Positions 1 through 7,384 are shown, counted from the stretch's first letter. The stretch is DNA of 10,537 nt from Planctomycetota bacterium (GCA_030614245.1 JAUWKK010000064.1:1-10537), one strand, 5' to 3'. Program-made: numbers and translations. The notes: generated by a model not told the origin, from the letters alone.

Positions 1-486
1 GTACAGCATCCAGTCGTCTTTCTTTGCATTTCGCCCGATCCACTCGAGCGCGATGGGGACGACCTCCTCCGCGCTCTCGCCGCCACTCTTGCCGGTATTG
101 AACATCTCGCGCCATCCTGCGCAGAACCACCACGCCGAATGACGTTCGGCATACGGGCTTACACATACCGGATAGCATCCTGTTTCTCGAAGGCACTCGA
201 TGAACCCCGGGCGCTGGAGGCGCGTCGAGAACCCCCGCTCCCGGCCGACAAGCCTCACGTCGGCCGCTGTCCCGCCGTGCCCCCCGGCGCCGGGGTGGAT
301 GCCGAACTGCCCGGTGAACATGCTCGCGCGGCTGGGCAGGCATGGGGCGTCCGAGGAATAGCAGCTCTCGAACCGGACGCCCTCCGCCGCAATCCGGTCG
401 ATGTTCGGCGTCGTGTCGCGGTGGTATCCGTAACAGCCGAGGTGATCGGCCCTCGTTGTGTCGATGTCCAGGTAGAGAATTCGCAT
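1..486 (-). CDS. Sulfatase, N-terminal part (truncated by window edge)
   Basis: The first 162 residues of a type I sulfatase, which hydrolyses sulfate esters. The frame is open to base 1, so the C-terminal part lies outside the window. The start MRILYLDIDTTRADHLGCYG carries the metal-binding Asp residues (D7, D9) typical of the family. The motif C49-L-P-S-R53 fits C-x-P-S-R, in which Cys is converted to formylglycine by a maturation enzyme. The ATG at 484-486 is supported by AGGA about 8 bases upstream, inside the 13-bp gap after the GH130-like gene, so the two are almost certainly co-transcribed. There is no signal peptide: the protein begins directly with the first beta strand, unlike the many exported PVC sulfatases. 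I infer a cytoplasmic enzyme acting on an imported sulfated sugar. The substrate cannot be told. Phosphodiesterases and phosphoglycerate mutases share the fold, but the C-x-P-S-R motif favours a sulfatase. Confidence 0.88.
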   Translation of the reverse strand, partial: MRILYLDIDTTRADHLGCYGYHRDTTPNIDRIAAEGVRFESCYSSDAPCLPSRASMFTGQFGIHPGAGGHGGTAADVRLVGRERGFSTRLQRPGFIECLRETGCYPVCVSPYAERHSAWWFCAGWREMFNTGKSGGESAEEVVPIALEWIGRNAKKDDWMLY

Positions 487-499
487 TGCCTGTGGTCCT

Positions 500-1492
500 T
501 TACAGTTCAGAATACTCTTTCGCGAACTCGATCAGTTCGTCGGCATAGGCGAAGGCGAGGCCGGTGACGGTGTCGGCTGCTCCGTAATAGACGGCGATGC
601 GGCCCGTGGGGGCGTCGCAGAGAGCGGCGCAGGGGAAGACGATGTTCGGCACGTCGCCGACGCATTCGTACAGCTCGCGCGGATTGAGGATATCCGGCGC
701 CGCGCGGTATTTCACCTTCCAGGGCTCGTCGATATCGGCGACAGCGACCCCCGCGTGGTAGACGTAGCCGTTGCACGAGGTGAGCACTCCGTGATAGATG
801 ACGAGCCAGCCCTCGGTGGTCTCGATGGGGATCGGCCCGGCCCCGATCTTCGTGCTCTGCCAGCCGCCCTTCGTGCCCATCACGTGGCGGTGCCGGCCCC
901 AGTGGATCATATCGGGGCTCTCGCTGCAGAAGATGTCGCCGAATGGAGTATGCCCCCGGTCGCTCGGGCGGCTGTACATCACGAACTTCCCGTCGATTTT
1001 CCTCGGGAACAGCACGCCGTTGCGGTTGAACGGCAGGTACGCGTTCTCGAGCTGATGGAACGTCTCGAAGTCGTTCGTCCAGGCGATGCCGATAGTCGGC
1101 CCGTGGTATCCGTTGCACCAGGTTACGTAGTAGCGGTCCTCAATCCAGCAGACGCGCGGATCGTATCCGTAGACGAAACAGCCGATCTCGGGATCGTCGC
1201 AGTCGAATTCGAGCCGCTCGTCGTCGATCTGCCACTTGATGCCGTCGGTGCTTCTGCCCCGGTGGAGCTGCATCTCGCGGCGCTTGTCGTCGCAGCGGAA
1301 GACGCCTCGGAATTCGCCCTCGAAGGGCACCACTGCACTATTGAATATGCTGTTCGACGACGGGATCAGGTCGCGCGGGATGACGGGATTCCCGCTGTAT
1401 CGCCACATCACATCGTTGCAGCCCTCGGGGCGATCTTGCCAGGGGACGTTCGGCAGAGGCGATCCGATGAGGCAGGACTTGGCTGATGACAT
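500..1492 (-). CDS. GH130-like glycoside phosphorylase/hydrolase
   Basis: A 330-residue five-bladed propeller protein of the GH130 type; characterised members phosphorolyse or hydrolyse beta-mannosides. Visible family landmarks are SGNPVIPR (33-40), HRGRSTDG (77-84), the YDPRV element (110-114) where the family has its catalytic Asp in an E/Y-D-P-R motif, RNGVLFPRKIDGKFVMYSRP (157-176), KIGAGP with IYHG (215-235), VPNIVFPC (281-288) and YYGAAD (302-307). Length is normal and there is no signal peptide, which fits the cytoplasmic location of GH130 phosphorylases. The ATG at 1490-1492 has AAAGGAA about 10 bases upstream. It is the first gene of a minus-strand pair with the sulfatase and is divergent from the beta-propeller gene at 1746. 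I cannot tell phosphorylase from hydrolase without placing the phosphate-binding Arg/His residues on an alignment; many members are uncharacterised. Confidence 0.82.
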   Translation of the reverse strand: MSSAKSCLIGSPLPNVPWQDRPEGCNDVMWRYSGNPVIPRDLIPSSNSIFNSAVVPFEGEFRGVFRCDDKRREMQLHRGRSTDGIKWQIDDERLEFDCDDPEIGCFVYGYDPRVCWIEDRYYVTWCNGYHGPTIGIAWTNDFETFHQLENAYLPFNRNGVLFPRKIDGKFVMYSRPSDRGHTPFGDIFCSESPDMIHWGRHRHVMGTKGGWQSTKIGAGPIPIETTEGWLVIYHGVLTSCNGYVYHAGVAVADIDEPWKVKYRAAPDILNPRELYECVGDVPNIVFPCAALCDAPTGRIAVYYGAADTVTGLAFAYADELIEFAKEYSEL

Positions 1493-1745
1493 AAGTGGGT
1501 TCCTTTCGACTACTTCGAGAGCTCTTCCGGTCTTCCTGGGGCGGCAGAAAGAGCAACGGCAGGCACGTGGTTGACATCACTGGCCGCCCTCCATTCGGTG
1601 AGGCGCTGCTGCCTGCCCGGATATCCTTGCAATTGCCGGGCGGCGAGTCAAGGCTTTTGCGCTTGATACTCACCGGTGGTATTGCGATCATATCATCTCG
1701 GCTCGTTATGCGACACCACCGTGCCCGACCGAGGAGGGACTGAAA
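1493..1745. other. Divergent intergenic region
   Basis: This 253-bp gap separates the GH130-sulfatase pair (minus) from the beta-propeller gene (plus) and should contain the control region for both. I see a plausible plus-strand promoter (1663-1691) and a strong Shine-Dalgarno for the plus gene. The minus strand has TTGACT (rc of 1647-1652), but no convincing -10 at normal spacing. Reading frames crossing it look like shadows. Confidence 0.6.
1663..1691 (+). promoter_or_regulatory. Candidate sigma70-type promoter for the beta-propeller gene
   Basis: TTGATA at 1663-1668 (5 of 6 consensus bases) and GATCAT at 1686-1691 (4 of 6) with a 17-bp spacer. A start near 1698 would give a leader of about 48 bases before the ATG at 1746. 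Confidence 0.38.
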
Positions 1746-2909
1746 ATGACGACAAGCCGCCCGGTCAGGGCCATCACTCACGGGCAGAAGTCCCACTGGT
1801 TCGGCTACTACGACAAGCTGCAGTTCGACCCGACGGGCCGATACGCCCTGGGGATGGAGGTCGGCTTCGAGCACAGATCGCCCACGGCCGACGACGTGAT
1901 AGGCATCGGCATGGTCGACCTGCAGAATCATGACCGCTGGATCGAGCTCGGCGAAACGCGCGCCTGGTGCTGGCAGCAGGGCTGCATGCTTCAGTGGCGG
2001 CCGGGATCGAAGACCGAAATCCTCTGGAACGACCGCGACGGCGACCATTTCGCCTGTCGTATTCTCGACGTCGAGACGCGGAAGATGCGGACGATTCCAT
2101 CGCCGATCTACACCGTCAGCCCCGACGGCCGCATTGCGGTGACGCCCGACTTCCGCCGCATCCAGCACATGCGGCCCGGCTACGGATACCCAGGCCCAGC
2201 CGATCCGCACAAAGACGAGCTTGCACCCGAGGACTCCGGCATCTGGAGTGTCGACCTCGATACCGGCAAGACGGAGCTGATCATCTCCATCGCCGACGTC
2301 GCCAAGCTGCCGTATCCGCGCGGCGACATCACCGAGACGCAGCATTACTTCAATCACCTGCTGTTCAATCCCGATGGCTCGCGGTTCATCTTCCTGCACC
2401 GCTGGCTCGGCGAGAAGGGCCGCATGAGCTTCGGCACCCGCATGCTCACGGCAGCGCCCGACGGCTCAGACGTCCGCATAGTCGACGACTACGGCCAGAC
2501 GTCACACTTCATCTGGCGCGACGAACGCCACATCCTGGCCTGGGCACGGCATCCCTCTCACGATAGCCGATTCTATCTCTACGAAGACGGCACCGACAAG
2601 GTCGAGGTCGTGGGGTTGGACGAGATGACGGAGAACGGCCACTGCTCGTATCTGCCCGGCGGAGAGTGGATACTAAACGACACGTATCCCGACGAAGGGC
2701 GGATGCAACACGTCTACCTGTATCACGTGAAGACCCGGCGAAAGGTGCCGCTCGGGCAATTCCATACCCCGCCCGAATACACGGGCGAATGGCGGGTCGA
2801 CACGCATCCTCGGTGCAGTCCGGACGGCAGATGCGTCGTGATCGACTCGGCGCACGAAGGCAACGGCCGGCAGATGTACCTGATTGACGCGAGCGGAATT
2901 GCAGACTGA
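1746..2909 (+). CDS. Conserved beta-propeller (TolB/WD40-like) protein of unknown function
   Basis: A 387-residue protein built of repeated propeller blades with SPDG/NPDG turns: FDPTGRYALGMEV (27-39), VSPDGRIAV (124-132), FNPDGSRFIFLHRW (207-220), APDGSDVRI (237-245), GHCSYLPGGEWILNDTYP (298-315) and HPRCSPDGRCVVIDS (354-368). The start motif HWFGYYDK and the stretch TRAWCWQQGCMLQW (71-84) are, from memory, hallmarks of a family common in Planctomycetota/Armatimonadota and usually left as hypothetical or compared with oligogalacturonate lyases (PL22). Several conserved His residues (H200, H204, H254, H299, H354) could form a metal site as in PL22, but I cannot show this. There is no signal peptide. 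GAGGAGG at 1731-1737, 8 bases before the ATG, fixes the start. Divergent placement beside a GH130-like gene and a sulfatase suggests a saccharide-related job. No enzymatic function should be assigned from this sequence alone. Confidence 0.85.
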   Translation: MTTSRPVRAITHGQKSHWFGYYDKLQFDPTGRYALGMEVGFEHRSPTADDVIGIGMVDLQNHDRWIELGETRAWCWQQGCMLQWRPGSKTEILWNDRDGDHFACRILDVETRKMRTIPSPIYTVSPDGRIAVTPDFRRIQHMRPGYGYPGPADPHKDELAPEDSGIWSVDLDTGKTELIISIADVAKLPYPRGDITETQHYFNHLLFNPDGSRFIFLHRWLGEKGRMSFGTRMLTAAPDGSDVRIVDDYGQTSHFIWRDERHILAWARHPSHDSRFYLYEDGTDKVEVVGLDEMTENGHCSYLPGGEWILNDTYPDEGRMQHVYLYHVKTRRKVPLGQFHTPPEYTGEWRVDTHPRCSPDGRCVVIDSAHEGNGRQMYLIDASGIAD

Positions 2910-2948
2910 CGCCCGCGCCCGGGTGCCACGCCTGCCCGCCTCAGGAGG

Positions 2949-3075
2949 GGTCAACCGTCCTCGGTTGGCCGTGCCCGCCTGCCCGGCATTATTTCGCCCT
3001 TTCAGGGCTTGTGCAATTTGCCGCTCTGGACCCACGGCGTTGCCGTGGGCTGTTCTATTTCGCCCCTTGCGGGGC
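2949..3075. repeat. Cluster of REP-like palindromes in a convergent gap
   Basis: Four hairpins follow the beta-propeller gene. 2949-2970 has a 9-bp stem with one G-T pair (GGTCAACCG/CGGTTGGCC, loop TCCT). 2996-3008 is GCCCT-TTC-AGGGC. 3031-3049 is CCCACGGC-GTT-GCCGTGGG, followed by a T-rich run (TGTTCTATTT). 3062-3075 is GCCCC-TTGC-GGGGC. The second and fourth hairpins share the unit ATTTCGCCC...GGGCT, beginning at 2991 and 3057, so this looks like a repeated module around a central palindrome. It probably also ends transcription of the upstream gene. I find no gene in 2910-3191. Confidence 0.72.
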
Positions 3076-3086
3076 TACAAGCCGAT

Positions 3087-3132
3087 GCAGATATTCTATC
3101 TTATCTGCGTTCATCTGCGTTCATCTGCGGTT
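3087..3132. repeat. 10-bp tandem repeat (ATCTGCGTTC type), copy 1
   Basis: Three consecutive 10-bp units lie at 3103-3112, 3113-3122 and 3123-3132 (ATCTGCGTTC twice, then ATCTGCGGTT). A short opposite arm, GCAGAT at 3087-3092, makes the element partly palindromic. Related elements occur at 5455-5547 and 9808-9874. It resembles dispersed intergenic repeats of the form AACCACAGAT(G/A)AACACAGAT found in many environmental genomes; that comparison is from memory. Confidence 0.8.
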
Positions 3133-3148
3133 TCATTACGATCATGAA

Positions 3149-3189
3149 CGTGCCGCCCCTCCGTTCGCGCAGGGTCACCGCGCGGCACG
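3149..3189 (-). terminator. Stem-loop just past the isomerase gene
   Basis: CGTGCCGC (3149-3156) pairs perfectly with GCGGCACG (3182-3189) across a 25-base loop. On the minus strand it begins 2 bases after the isomerase stop. There is no T tract after it, so it is a weak intrinsic terminator at best; it could instead protect the transcript 3' end. Confidence 0.35.
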
Positions 3190-3191
3190 CT

Positions 3192-4073
3192 CTACCGGTA
3201 TGGGTGGCCGATCTCATCGAGCAGCTTCAGGAAGCGCCGGCCGTACTCGACGTAGTTGCTGTACCTGATCTCGTCCGGCGCGGTCACGATTTCATCGTGG
3301 AATACGACGGCGAGGTGCGGTTCCATAGAGATACCGCCGTCGTACCCGCCATCGAGGGCGTCCTTCACGATCCGCCGAACGTCGCCGTCACCGTCGCCGG
3401 GAAAAGTGTATGTATGCTTGCCCGCTTCGCGATCGAAGATGGCGTCCTTGATATGGATGTATGCCACGTGCTCCTTGACGTGCGAGTAAAACTCCCACGC
3501 CGACTGCTTCGGATACGGCTGCGGCTTCGAGCGGTCATCCGAGAAAACCGGATTGCCCGTATCGAATACGAGGTTGAGGCCGGGGACGTTTTCGATCAGC
3601 TCGAGCGTATACGGCCAGCCCATGCCGCCGTAGTTCATGCAGTTCTCGTGCACGGGTGTCAAACCCGCATCGAGGAACATCTCTTGCAGTTCGCGGAGCC
3701 TTCTGAAGCGCTCCTCCTGCATCTGGTCGTCGGGGCCACGATCTTTCAGCACGGCGAAGCTCATTATGCGGACGAGCTTCGTGCCCAGCCGCTGCATCCT
3801 GGGGATGGCTCGTTTGGCCTCCTCAAGTGACGAATCGAACGGCTCGGTGATCTGCTTGCCCCAGTTGGCGATGGCAGAGCCGAAGCAGTTGATCTTCACC
3901 CCCGCATCTTCGAGCTTGCCACAGACGATATCGAACTCCTCGTCGGAGATATCGTGTATGTTCTTGCCGTCCACGCTACGGGCCTCGATATTCTCCCAGC
4001 CGAGCTCCCTGGTGGCCCTGATCTGCCCGTCGATTCCCGCAGCCCCTTCATCGGCAAAACCGGTTAGATACAT
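3192..4073 (-). CDS. Sugar phosphate isomerase/epimerase-like TIM barrel
   Basis: A 293-residue protein of the AP endonuclease 2 / xylose-isomerase-like TIM-barrel family (PF01261), which interconverts keto and aldo sugars or epimerises them with a divalent metal. The expected metal ligands can be placed: E143 (VHEN), D171 (VFDTGN), H207 (YIHIKD) and E251 (SMEPH). Length is usual for the family and there is no signal peptide, so it is cytoplasmic. GAGGAA lies about 8 bases before the ATG at 4071-4073. It is the second gene after the Gfo/Idh/MocA oxidoreductase (62-bp gap, same strand). Members of these two families often sit together in inositol, 3-keto-sugar or other unusual sugar catabolic operons. 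The substrate is not predictable. DNA endonuclease activity is unlikely, given this pairing and family branch. Confidence 0.85.
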   Translation of the reverse strand: MYLTGFADEGAAGIDGQIRATRELGWENIEARSVDGKNIHDISDEEFDIVCGKLEDAGVKINCFGSAIANWGKQITEPFDSSLEEAKRAIPRMQRLGTKLVRIMSFAVLKDRGPDDQMQEERFRRLRELQEMFLDAGLTPVHENCMNYGGMGWPYTLELIENVPGLNLVFDTGNPVFSDDRSKPQPYPKQSAWEFYSHVKEHVAYIHIKDAIFDREAGKHTYTFPGDGDGDVRRIVKDALDGGYDGGISMEPHLAVVFHDEIVTAPDEIRYSNYVEYGRRFLKLLDEIGHPYR

Positions 4074-4135
4074 AGTCTCTTCCTCGACGCTGTTAGTTAT
4101 TCCTAAAACGTCCCACTGACGTCCATAACGCCGTC

Positions 4136-5263
4136 TCAGGGCGCCTTCTTCTTGTAGGTCGAGCTCTCGATCTTCTCCTGGAGCTTCTGATAGTAAAGCT
4201 CGTCATCGATCGGCAATTCGACCCAATCGTCGATCCACGTCGACAGCAGCATGGCATTTGCCAGCATCAGGCTGTTGATGCCTTCCCGTCCGTCGGCAAT
4301 GAGCGGCGCGCCGTTGCGGATGGCATCGATCCAGTTCTTAACCATGCCGATGTGGTCCTCATCGTTGCCGCCAAGAGGTATCTCGCATTTCCAGCATTCG
4401 GGCTTGCCGGGAATCTCAGTCAGGCCACGCATGAACTTCCTTGCTGGCACCGTTGACCTCCAGAAGGTCAGTTCGCCGTTTTCGACGACAGCCTTGCCAT
4501 TGTCGGCGCTGATCTCGAAGCGATTCGTGCCGGGGTTGTCGACAGTTGACGTTACAAAGACACCTGTAGCTCCGTTCTCGTATTCGACGTAGGCCGTCAC
4601 GTCGTCCTCGACTTCGATATCGTGAAACTTGCCGAACCCGCAGAAGGCTCGGACGCGCTTCGGCATTCCGCAGATCCACTGCCACAGGTCGAGATTGTGC
4701 GCCGATTGGTTGAGCAGGACGCCGCCGCCCTCGCCCGCCCACGATGCGCGCCAAGTGCCCGAATCGAAATAGCTCTGGGCACGAAACCACGTCGTGTTGA
4801 CCATGCTTGTCCGCGTTATCTCGCCCAGTTCGCCTGATTCGACAAGCTCCTTCAGCTTCTTGAACGCCGGACGAGTCCGCCGCTGGAATATGATGGCGAA
4901 CAGCTTGCCGCTCCCGTCGGCCGCGCCGATCATCTCGCGGACGTGTTTCGTGCAGACTCCGGCGGGCTTCTCCGTCAGCACGTGGAGGCCGAGGTCGAAC
5001 GCCGCAATCGCGACAGGCGGATGAAAGTAATGCGGCGTGGCGATCAGCACGGCGTCGATTCCGCCCGCGCCGAGCAGCGCGTCGGTGCTCTCGAACATCC
5101 GGACGTCATCGCCGAATATCTCTTTCGCGGCCTGAATCCGTTCAGGCCTGGTATCGCAAACCGAAAGAACCCGAGCACCGGGGACTTTTCCTTCCGCTAT
5201 GGACCTCCCGTAATGTGCCCCCATCCCGCCAAATCCAACTATGCCGACCCGAATGTCACTCAA
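4136..5263 (-). CDS. Gfo/Idh/MocA family oxidoreductase
   Basis: A 375-residue NAD(P)-dependent sugar or polyol dehydrogenase. The N-terminal Rossmann fold shows GIVGFGGMG (7-15) and an acidic end to beta 2 (CDTRPER, 36-42). The EKP motif is at 98-100 (K99 catalytic), and QSAHNLD (186-192) carries the candidate catalytic His189 and Asp192 of the C-terminal domain. The start is TTG at 5261-5263: GAGGAG lies 8 bases upstream, the first residues MSDIRVGIVG fit the family, and no better ATG exists (the next in frame, M14, is inside the glycine motif). It heads an operon with the isomerase at 3192 and has its own promoter at 5307-5334. No signal peptide or Tat motif is visible, so it should be cytoplasmic. 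The reaction is probably oxidation of a sugar hydroxyl to a ketone; the substrate is unknown. Confidence 0.9.
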   Translation of the reverse strand: MSDIRVGIVGFGGMGAHYGRSIAEGKVPGARVLSVCDTRPERIQAAKEIFGDDVRMFESTDALLGAGGIDAVLIATPHYFHPPVAIAAFDLGLHVLTEKPAGVCTKHVREMIGAADGSGKLFAIIFQRRTRPAFKKLKELVESGELGEITRTSMVNTTWFRAQSYFDSGTWRASWAGEGGGVLLNQSAHNLDLWQWICGMPKRVRAFCGFGKFHDIEVEDDVTAYVEYENGATGVFVTSTVDNPGTNRFEISADNGKAVVENGELTFWRSTVPARKFMRGLTEIPGKPECWKCEIPLGGNDEDHIGMVKNWIDAIRNGAPLIADGREGINSLMLANAMLLSTWIDDWVELPIDDELYYQKLQEKIESSTYKKKAP

Positions 5264-5271
5264 TTCTGTAT

Positions 5272-5277
5272 CTCCTC
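5272..5277 (-). promoter_or_regulatory. Shine-Dalgarno that fixes a TTG start
   Basis: GAGGAG on the minus strand, 8 bases upstream of TTG (5261-5263). It settles the start of the oxidoreductase on a rare initiation codon. Confidence 0.75.
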
Positions 5278-5306
5278 AAGATAATGCGGTGTCAAATTGC
5301 GAAGGT

Positions 5307-5334
5307 ATTGTAGGGGATAGGATTGTATTTGCAA
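5307..5334 (-). promoter_or_regulatory. Candidate promoter of the oxidoreductase-isomerase operon
   Basis: On the minus strand, TTGCAA (5329-5334; 4 of 6) and TACAAT (5307-5312; 5 of 6) are separated by 16 bp. A start near 5300 gives a leader of about 37 bases before the TTG codon. Confidence 0.5.
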
Positions 5335-5454
5335 GCCTGCCCATGAAAGCGCGCGGCTGCGTTGTTCCGAGTTGGTTGTGATGAGCGAAGTCGCGCCAGG
5401 TCGAAAAAGTATCTTCCCCGCAGGCCTTTACAGTATTTCGCTTGAGGCGGAGAT
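5335..5454. other. Intergenic stretch without recognisable feature
   Basis: Between the oxidoreductase promoter and the 10-bp repeat element I see no gene, hairpin or promoter that I can support. Short frames crossing it lack both ribosome-binding sites and protein-like composition. Confidence 0.5.
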
Positions 5455-5547
5455 GGAACCACAGATAAACACAGATAAGATGCGGGCCGGCCGTCGAGAT
5501 CGGCCGTCTTCCCATTATCTGTATTCATCAGGGGTTTCAATGGTTCC
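5455..5547. repeat. 10-bp repeat element, copy 2, as an inverted repeat
   Basis: Left arm: GGAACCACAGATAAACACAG, continuing as ATAAGATG, from 5455. Right arm: from about 5513 (CATTATCTGTATTCATCAG) to GGTTCC at 5542-5547. The arms are imperfect inverted copies with GGAACC/GGTTCC ends. The middle has a 5-bp GGCCG/CGGCC hairpin at about 5488-5504. The ACAGATAA units recur at 10-bp spacing as in the copies at 3087 and 9808. Confidence 0.75.
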
Positions 5548-5574
5548 CTCCACGCATTCGGCGAGAATCTCACC

Positions 5575-5603
5575 TTGACTCCGGCCGTGGGTGCCGCTAT
5601 AAT
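5575..5603 (+). promoter_or_regulatory. Near-consensus sigma70-type promoter for the HEAT protein gene
   Basis: TTGACT (5575-5580) and a perfect TATAAT (5598-5603) with a 17-bp spacer. Expected start is near 5610, giving a leader of about 47 bases before the ATG at 5657. This is one of the strongest promoter matches in the window. Confidence 0.75.
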
Positions 5604-5656
5604 CCGCACAAGCTAATGGCATCACAACAAGGTTTTGCCTCGACGGGAGACGCTCA

Positions 5657-6304
5657 ATGAAACGCTCATGCTCTTTTGTGATCTGCACGCTGATCGCCGC
5701 AATGGCACCGGTCGTTCTGTTTGCTGCTTCACTCGACGATCTGGATGCGAAATCTTTTGACGAGCGGAATGCGGCCTTCAAGGCATTCGTCAAGCAGGGC
5801 GGCGATGCCGTCCCGACGCTCATCACGCGAGGAACCGACAAGCGCATGCTCGTGCGAATGTACAGCGCGAAGGCGCGCGGCGTCATCGGCGACCCCTCGG
5901 CGGTTGATGCGCTTAAGGCGGCGACGACGAAGGACGGCAACCCGGCGATCCGCGCGGAAGCTGCTCTTGCGCTTGGCAGCTTTCACACCGTCGACGTTGC
6001 ACAGCATCTGCTCGTCGTATCCGGAGCCGTGTCGGATAAGGCCGACGTCTCCCGCTACGTGAGGCTCTGCGCCGCACAGGGCCTGTGCAAGTTCCGCTCG
6101 AAGGCAACGATGCCGGCGATTATCGCACTGCTCAAGCACACCGACGACGATATCCCACCGATCGCCGCCAAGACATTGACCGACATCACTTACTTCGATT
6201 TTGGCACGGATTACGCCAAGTGGAAGAAGTGGTGGGGCGAGAACAAGGACACATTCAAGCTCACTCAGTCCGCCTACCCGCACGCTCCGCTCGAAAAGGA
6301 ATAG
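5657..6304 (+). CDS. Exported HEAT-repeat protein
   Basis: A 215-residue protein with a Sec signal peptide (basic MKR, hydrophobic core to about residue 22, probable cleavage near FAAS at 22-25). Helical HEAT-type repeats follow: about 38-82 (NAAFKAFVKQGGDAVPTL, then MYSAKARGVIGDPSAVDAL), 95-125 (PAIRAEAALALGSF) and 133-175 (YVRLCAAQGLCKFRSKATMPAI). The C-terminal part TDITYFDFGTDYAKWKKWW (175-193) resembles a Trp-rich tail that I associate with planctomycete HEAT proteins. GGGAGA about 7 bases upstream supports the ATG, and a strong promoter lies just before. It is monocistronic, convergent with the next gene. It is likely an extracytoplasmic scaffold or protein-binding module with no catalytic residues; partner unknown. 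Confidence 0.85.
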   Translation: MKRSCSFVICTLIAAMAPVVLFAASLDDLDAKSFDERNAAFKAFVKQGGDAVPTLITRGTDKRMLVRMYSAKARGVIGDPSAVDALKAATTKDGNPAIRAEAALALGSFHTVDVAQHLLVVSGAVSDKADVSRYVRLCAAQGLCKFRSKATMPAIIALLKHTDDDIPPIAAKTLTDITYFDFGTDYAKWKKWWGENKDTFKLTQSAYPHAPLEKE

Positions 6305-6326
6305 GCCCGCCGCAGCCATTCGGATT

Positions 6327-6346
6327 GCGTCGAATCGTATCGACGC
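6327..6346. terminator. Hairpin between convergent genes
   Basis: A perfect 7-bp stem GCGTCGA/TCGACGC with a 6-base loop lies in the 60-bp gap between the stop codons of the HEAT gene and the dehydrogenase. It could serve both strands. The T tract is poor (TATGTTTG on plus), so termination strength is uncertain. Confidence 0.4.
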
Positions 6347-6364
6347 TATGTTTGCGCCCGAGGG

Positions 6365-7384
6365 TCAAATGGAACTGAGCTCGACTCGATCTCCATGGTG
6401 CTTGATCGACCGCTGGGCGGCCTCGAGTACGCGGACGACGCTCAGTCCCATGTGTCCGTCCGAGATCGGCCGGCAGCGAGTCTCGACGCACTCTGCGAAA
6501 TGTTCCGCCTCCACGCGCAGGGCCTCGCCGAACGGCAGCTTCGGCGCGACCATGTCGCCGGTTCGGTAATCGACGTAAACTCTGTACAGCGATTCGACGT
6601 CGCCTTCCTTGATGACGATGCCCTTGTCGTAGACTTTCACCTTCTCGCTGGGTTGCATGTCGTCGTAGACGATCATCTTGCTGGTGCCGCCGATGAGGAA
6701 ATGCCGGACCTTTACCGGCGAGAGCCAGTTGACGTGGAAATGCGCGATCAGGTTGTCTTCGTATTCGAGGTGCAGGTATGCGATGTTCTCGATGTCGTTG
6801 CCCGCGTGCGAAGCGCCCACCGCCTGCACGGCGACGGGGTCGCGTTCGAGCAGATGCTGAGTGATCGAGAGATCGTGCGGTGCGAGGTCGTAGATCACGT
6901 TGACGTCGGACTGAAATAGGCCGAGGTTGATACGAACCGAATCGATGTAGACGATCTTGCCGAGCTCGCCGGCTTCGACGAGCCGTTTGATCGTCTGCAC
7001 GGCTCCGGTGTAGAGGAATGTGTGATCGACGGCGATTATGCGGCCTCGGGTCTCGGCCAGATCGATCAGCTCCCGCGCCTCGGCGGATGTCCGCGTGAAC
7101 GGCTTTTCGACTAGAACGTCCTTACCGGCAAGCAGAGCGGCCCTGGTCAATTCGAAGTGCGTGGATACCGGAGTGGCGATGACTATGGCATCGATTCCGT
7201 CCATGTCGAGCATCGCCGCGTAGTCGGTGGTAACAGCTGCGGTGGGGTAGTTTTGCGAGGCGAGAGCCGCGCGCTCCGGGTTCATTTCGCAGATAGCCGC
7301 CAACTGGTATTGCGGCAGCGACTGGAAGTTCCTGGCAAGGTTCGGGCCCCAGTATCCGAAGCCGACAAGGCCTATCCCTATCAT
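6365..7384 (-). CDS. Gfo/Idh/MocA oxidoreductase, WlbA/KijD10-like sugar dehydrogenase
   Basis: A 339-residue NAD(P)-dependent dehydrogenase. GLVGFGYWGPNLARNF (5-20) is the nucleotide-binding loop typical of the WlbA/WbpB (UDP-N-acetyl sugar 3-dehydrogenase) and KijD10 branch. EKP is at 93-95 (K94), and YDLAPHDLSI (165-174) carries the candidate catalytic Asp166 and His170. I chose the ATG at 7382-7384: it places the first beta strand at the usual position and has GGAG about 10 bases upstream. A longer frame to 7474 would begin upstream of the likely transcription start (near 7432) and add residues encoded by repeat DNA. No transferase or aminotransferase is adjacent, so nucleotide-sugar synthesis is not supported by context; catabolic oxidation at sugar C3 is equally possible. 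Cytoplasmic; separate transcript from its convergent neighbour. Confidence 0.9.
   Translation of the reverse strand: MIGIGLVGFGYWGPNLARNFQSLPQYQLAAICEMNPERAALASQNYPTAAVTTDYAAMLDMDGIDAIVIATPVSTHFELTRAALLAGKDVLVEKPFTRTSAEARELIDLAETRGRIIAVDHTFLYTGAVQTIKRLVEAGELGKIVYIDSVRINLGLFQSDVNVIYDLAPHDLSITQHLLERDPVAVQAVGASHAGNDIENIAYLHLEYEDNLIAHFHVNWLSPVKVRHFLIGGTSKMIVYDDMQPSEKVKVYDKGIVIKEGDVESLYRVYVDYRTGDMVAPKLPFGEALRVEAEHFAECVETRCRPISDGHMGLSVVRVLEAAQRSIKHHGDRVELSSI

Noticed and set aside
1571..1599. TTGACA at 1571-1576 as a plus-strand promoter
   Set aside because: No acceptable -10 at 16-18 bp, and the better placed pair at 1663-1691 is closer to the gene.
1338..2399. 353-codon minus-strand frame opposite the beta-propeller gene
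   Set aside because: A high-GC shadow frame; it crosses the divergent promoter region, and the opposite strand has clear family motifs and a strong ribosome site.
3103..3132. Three 10-bp units as a possible CRISPR remnant
   Set aside because: There are no spacers between the units, the period is only 10 bp and there are no cas genes.
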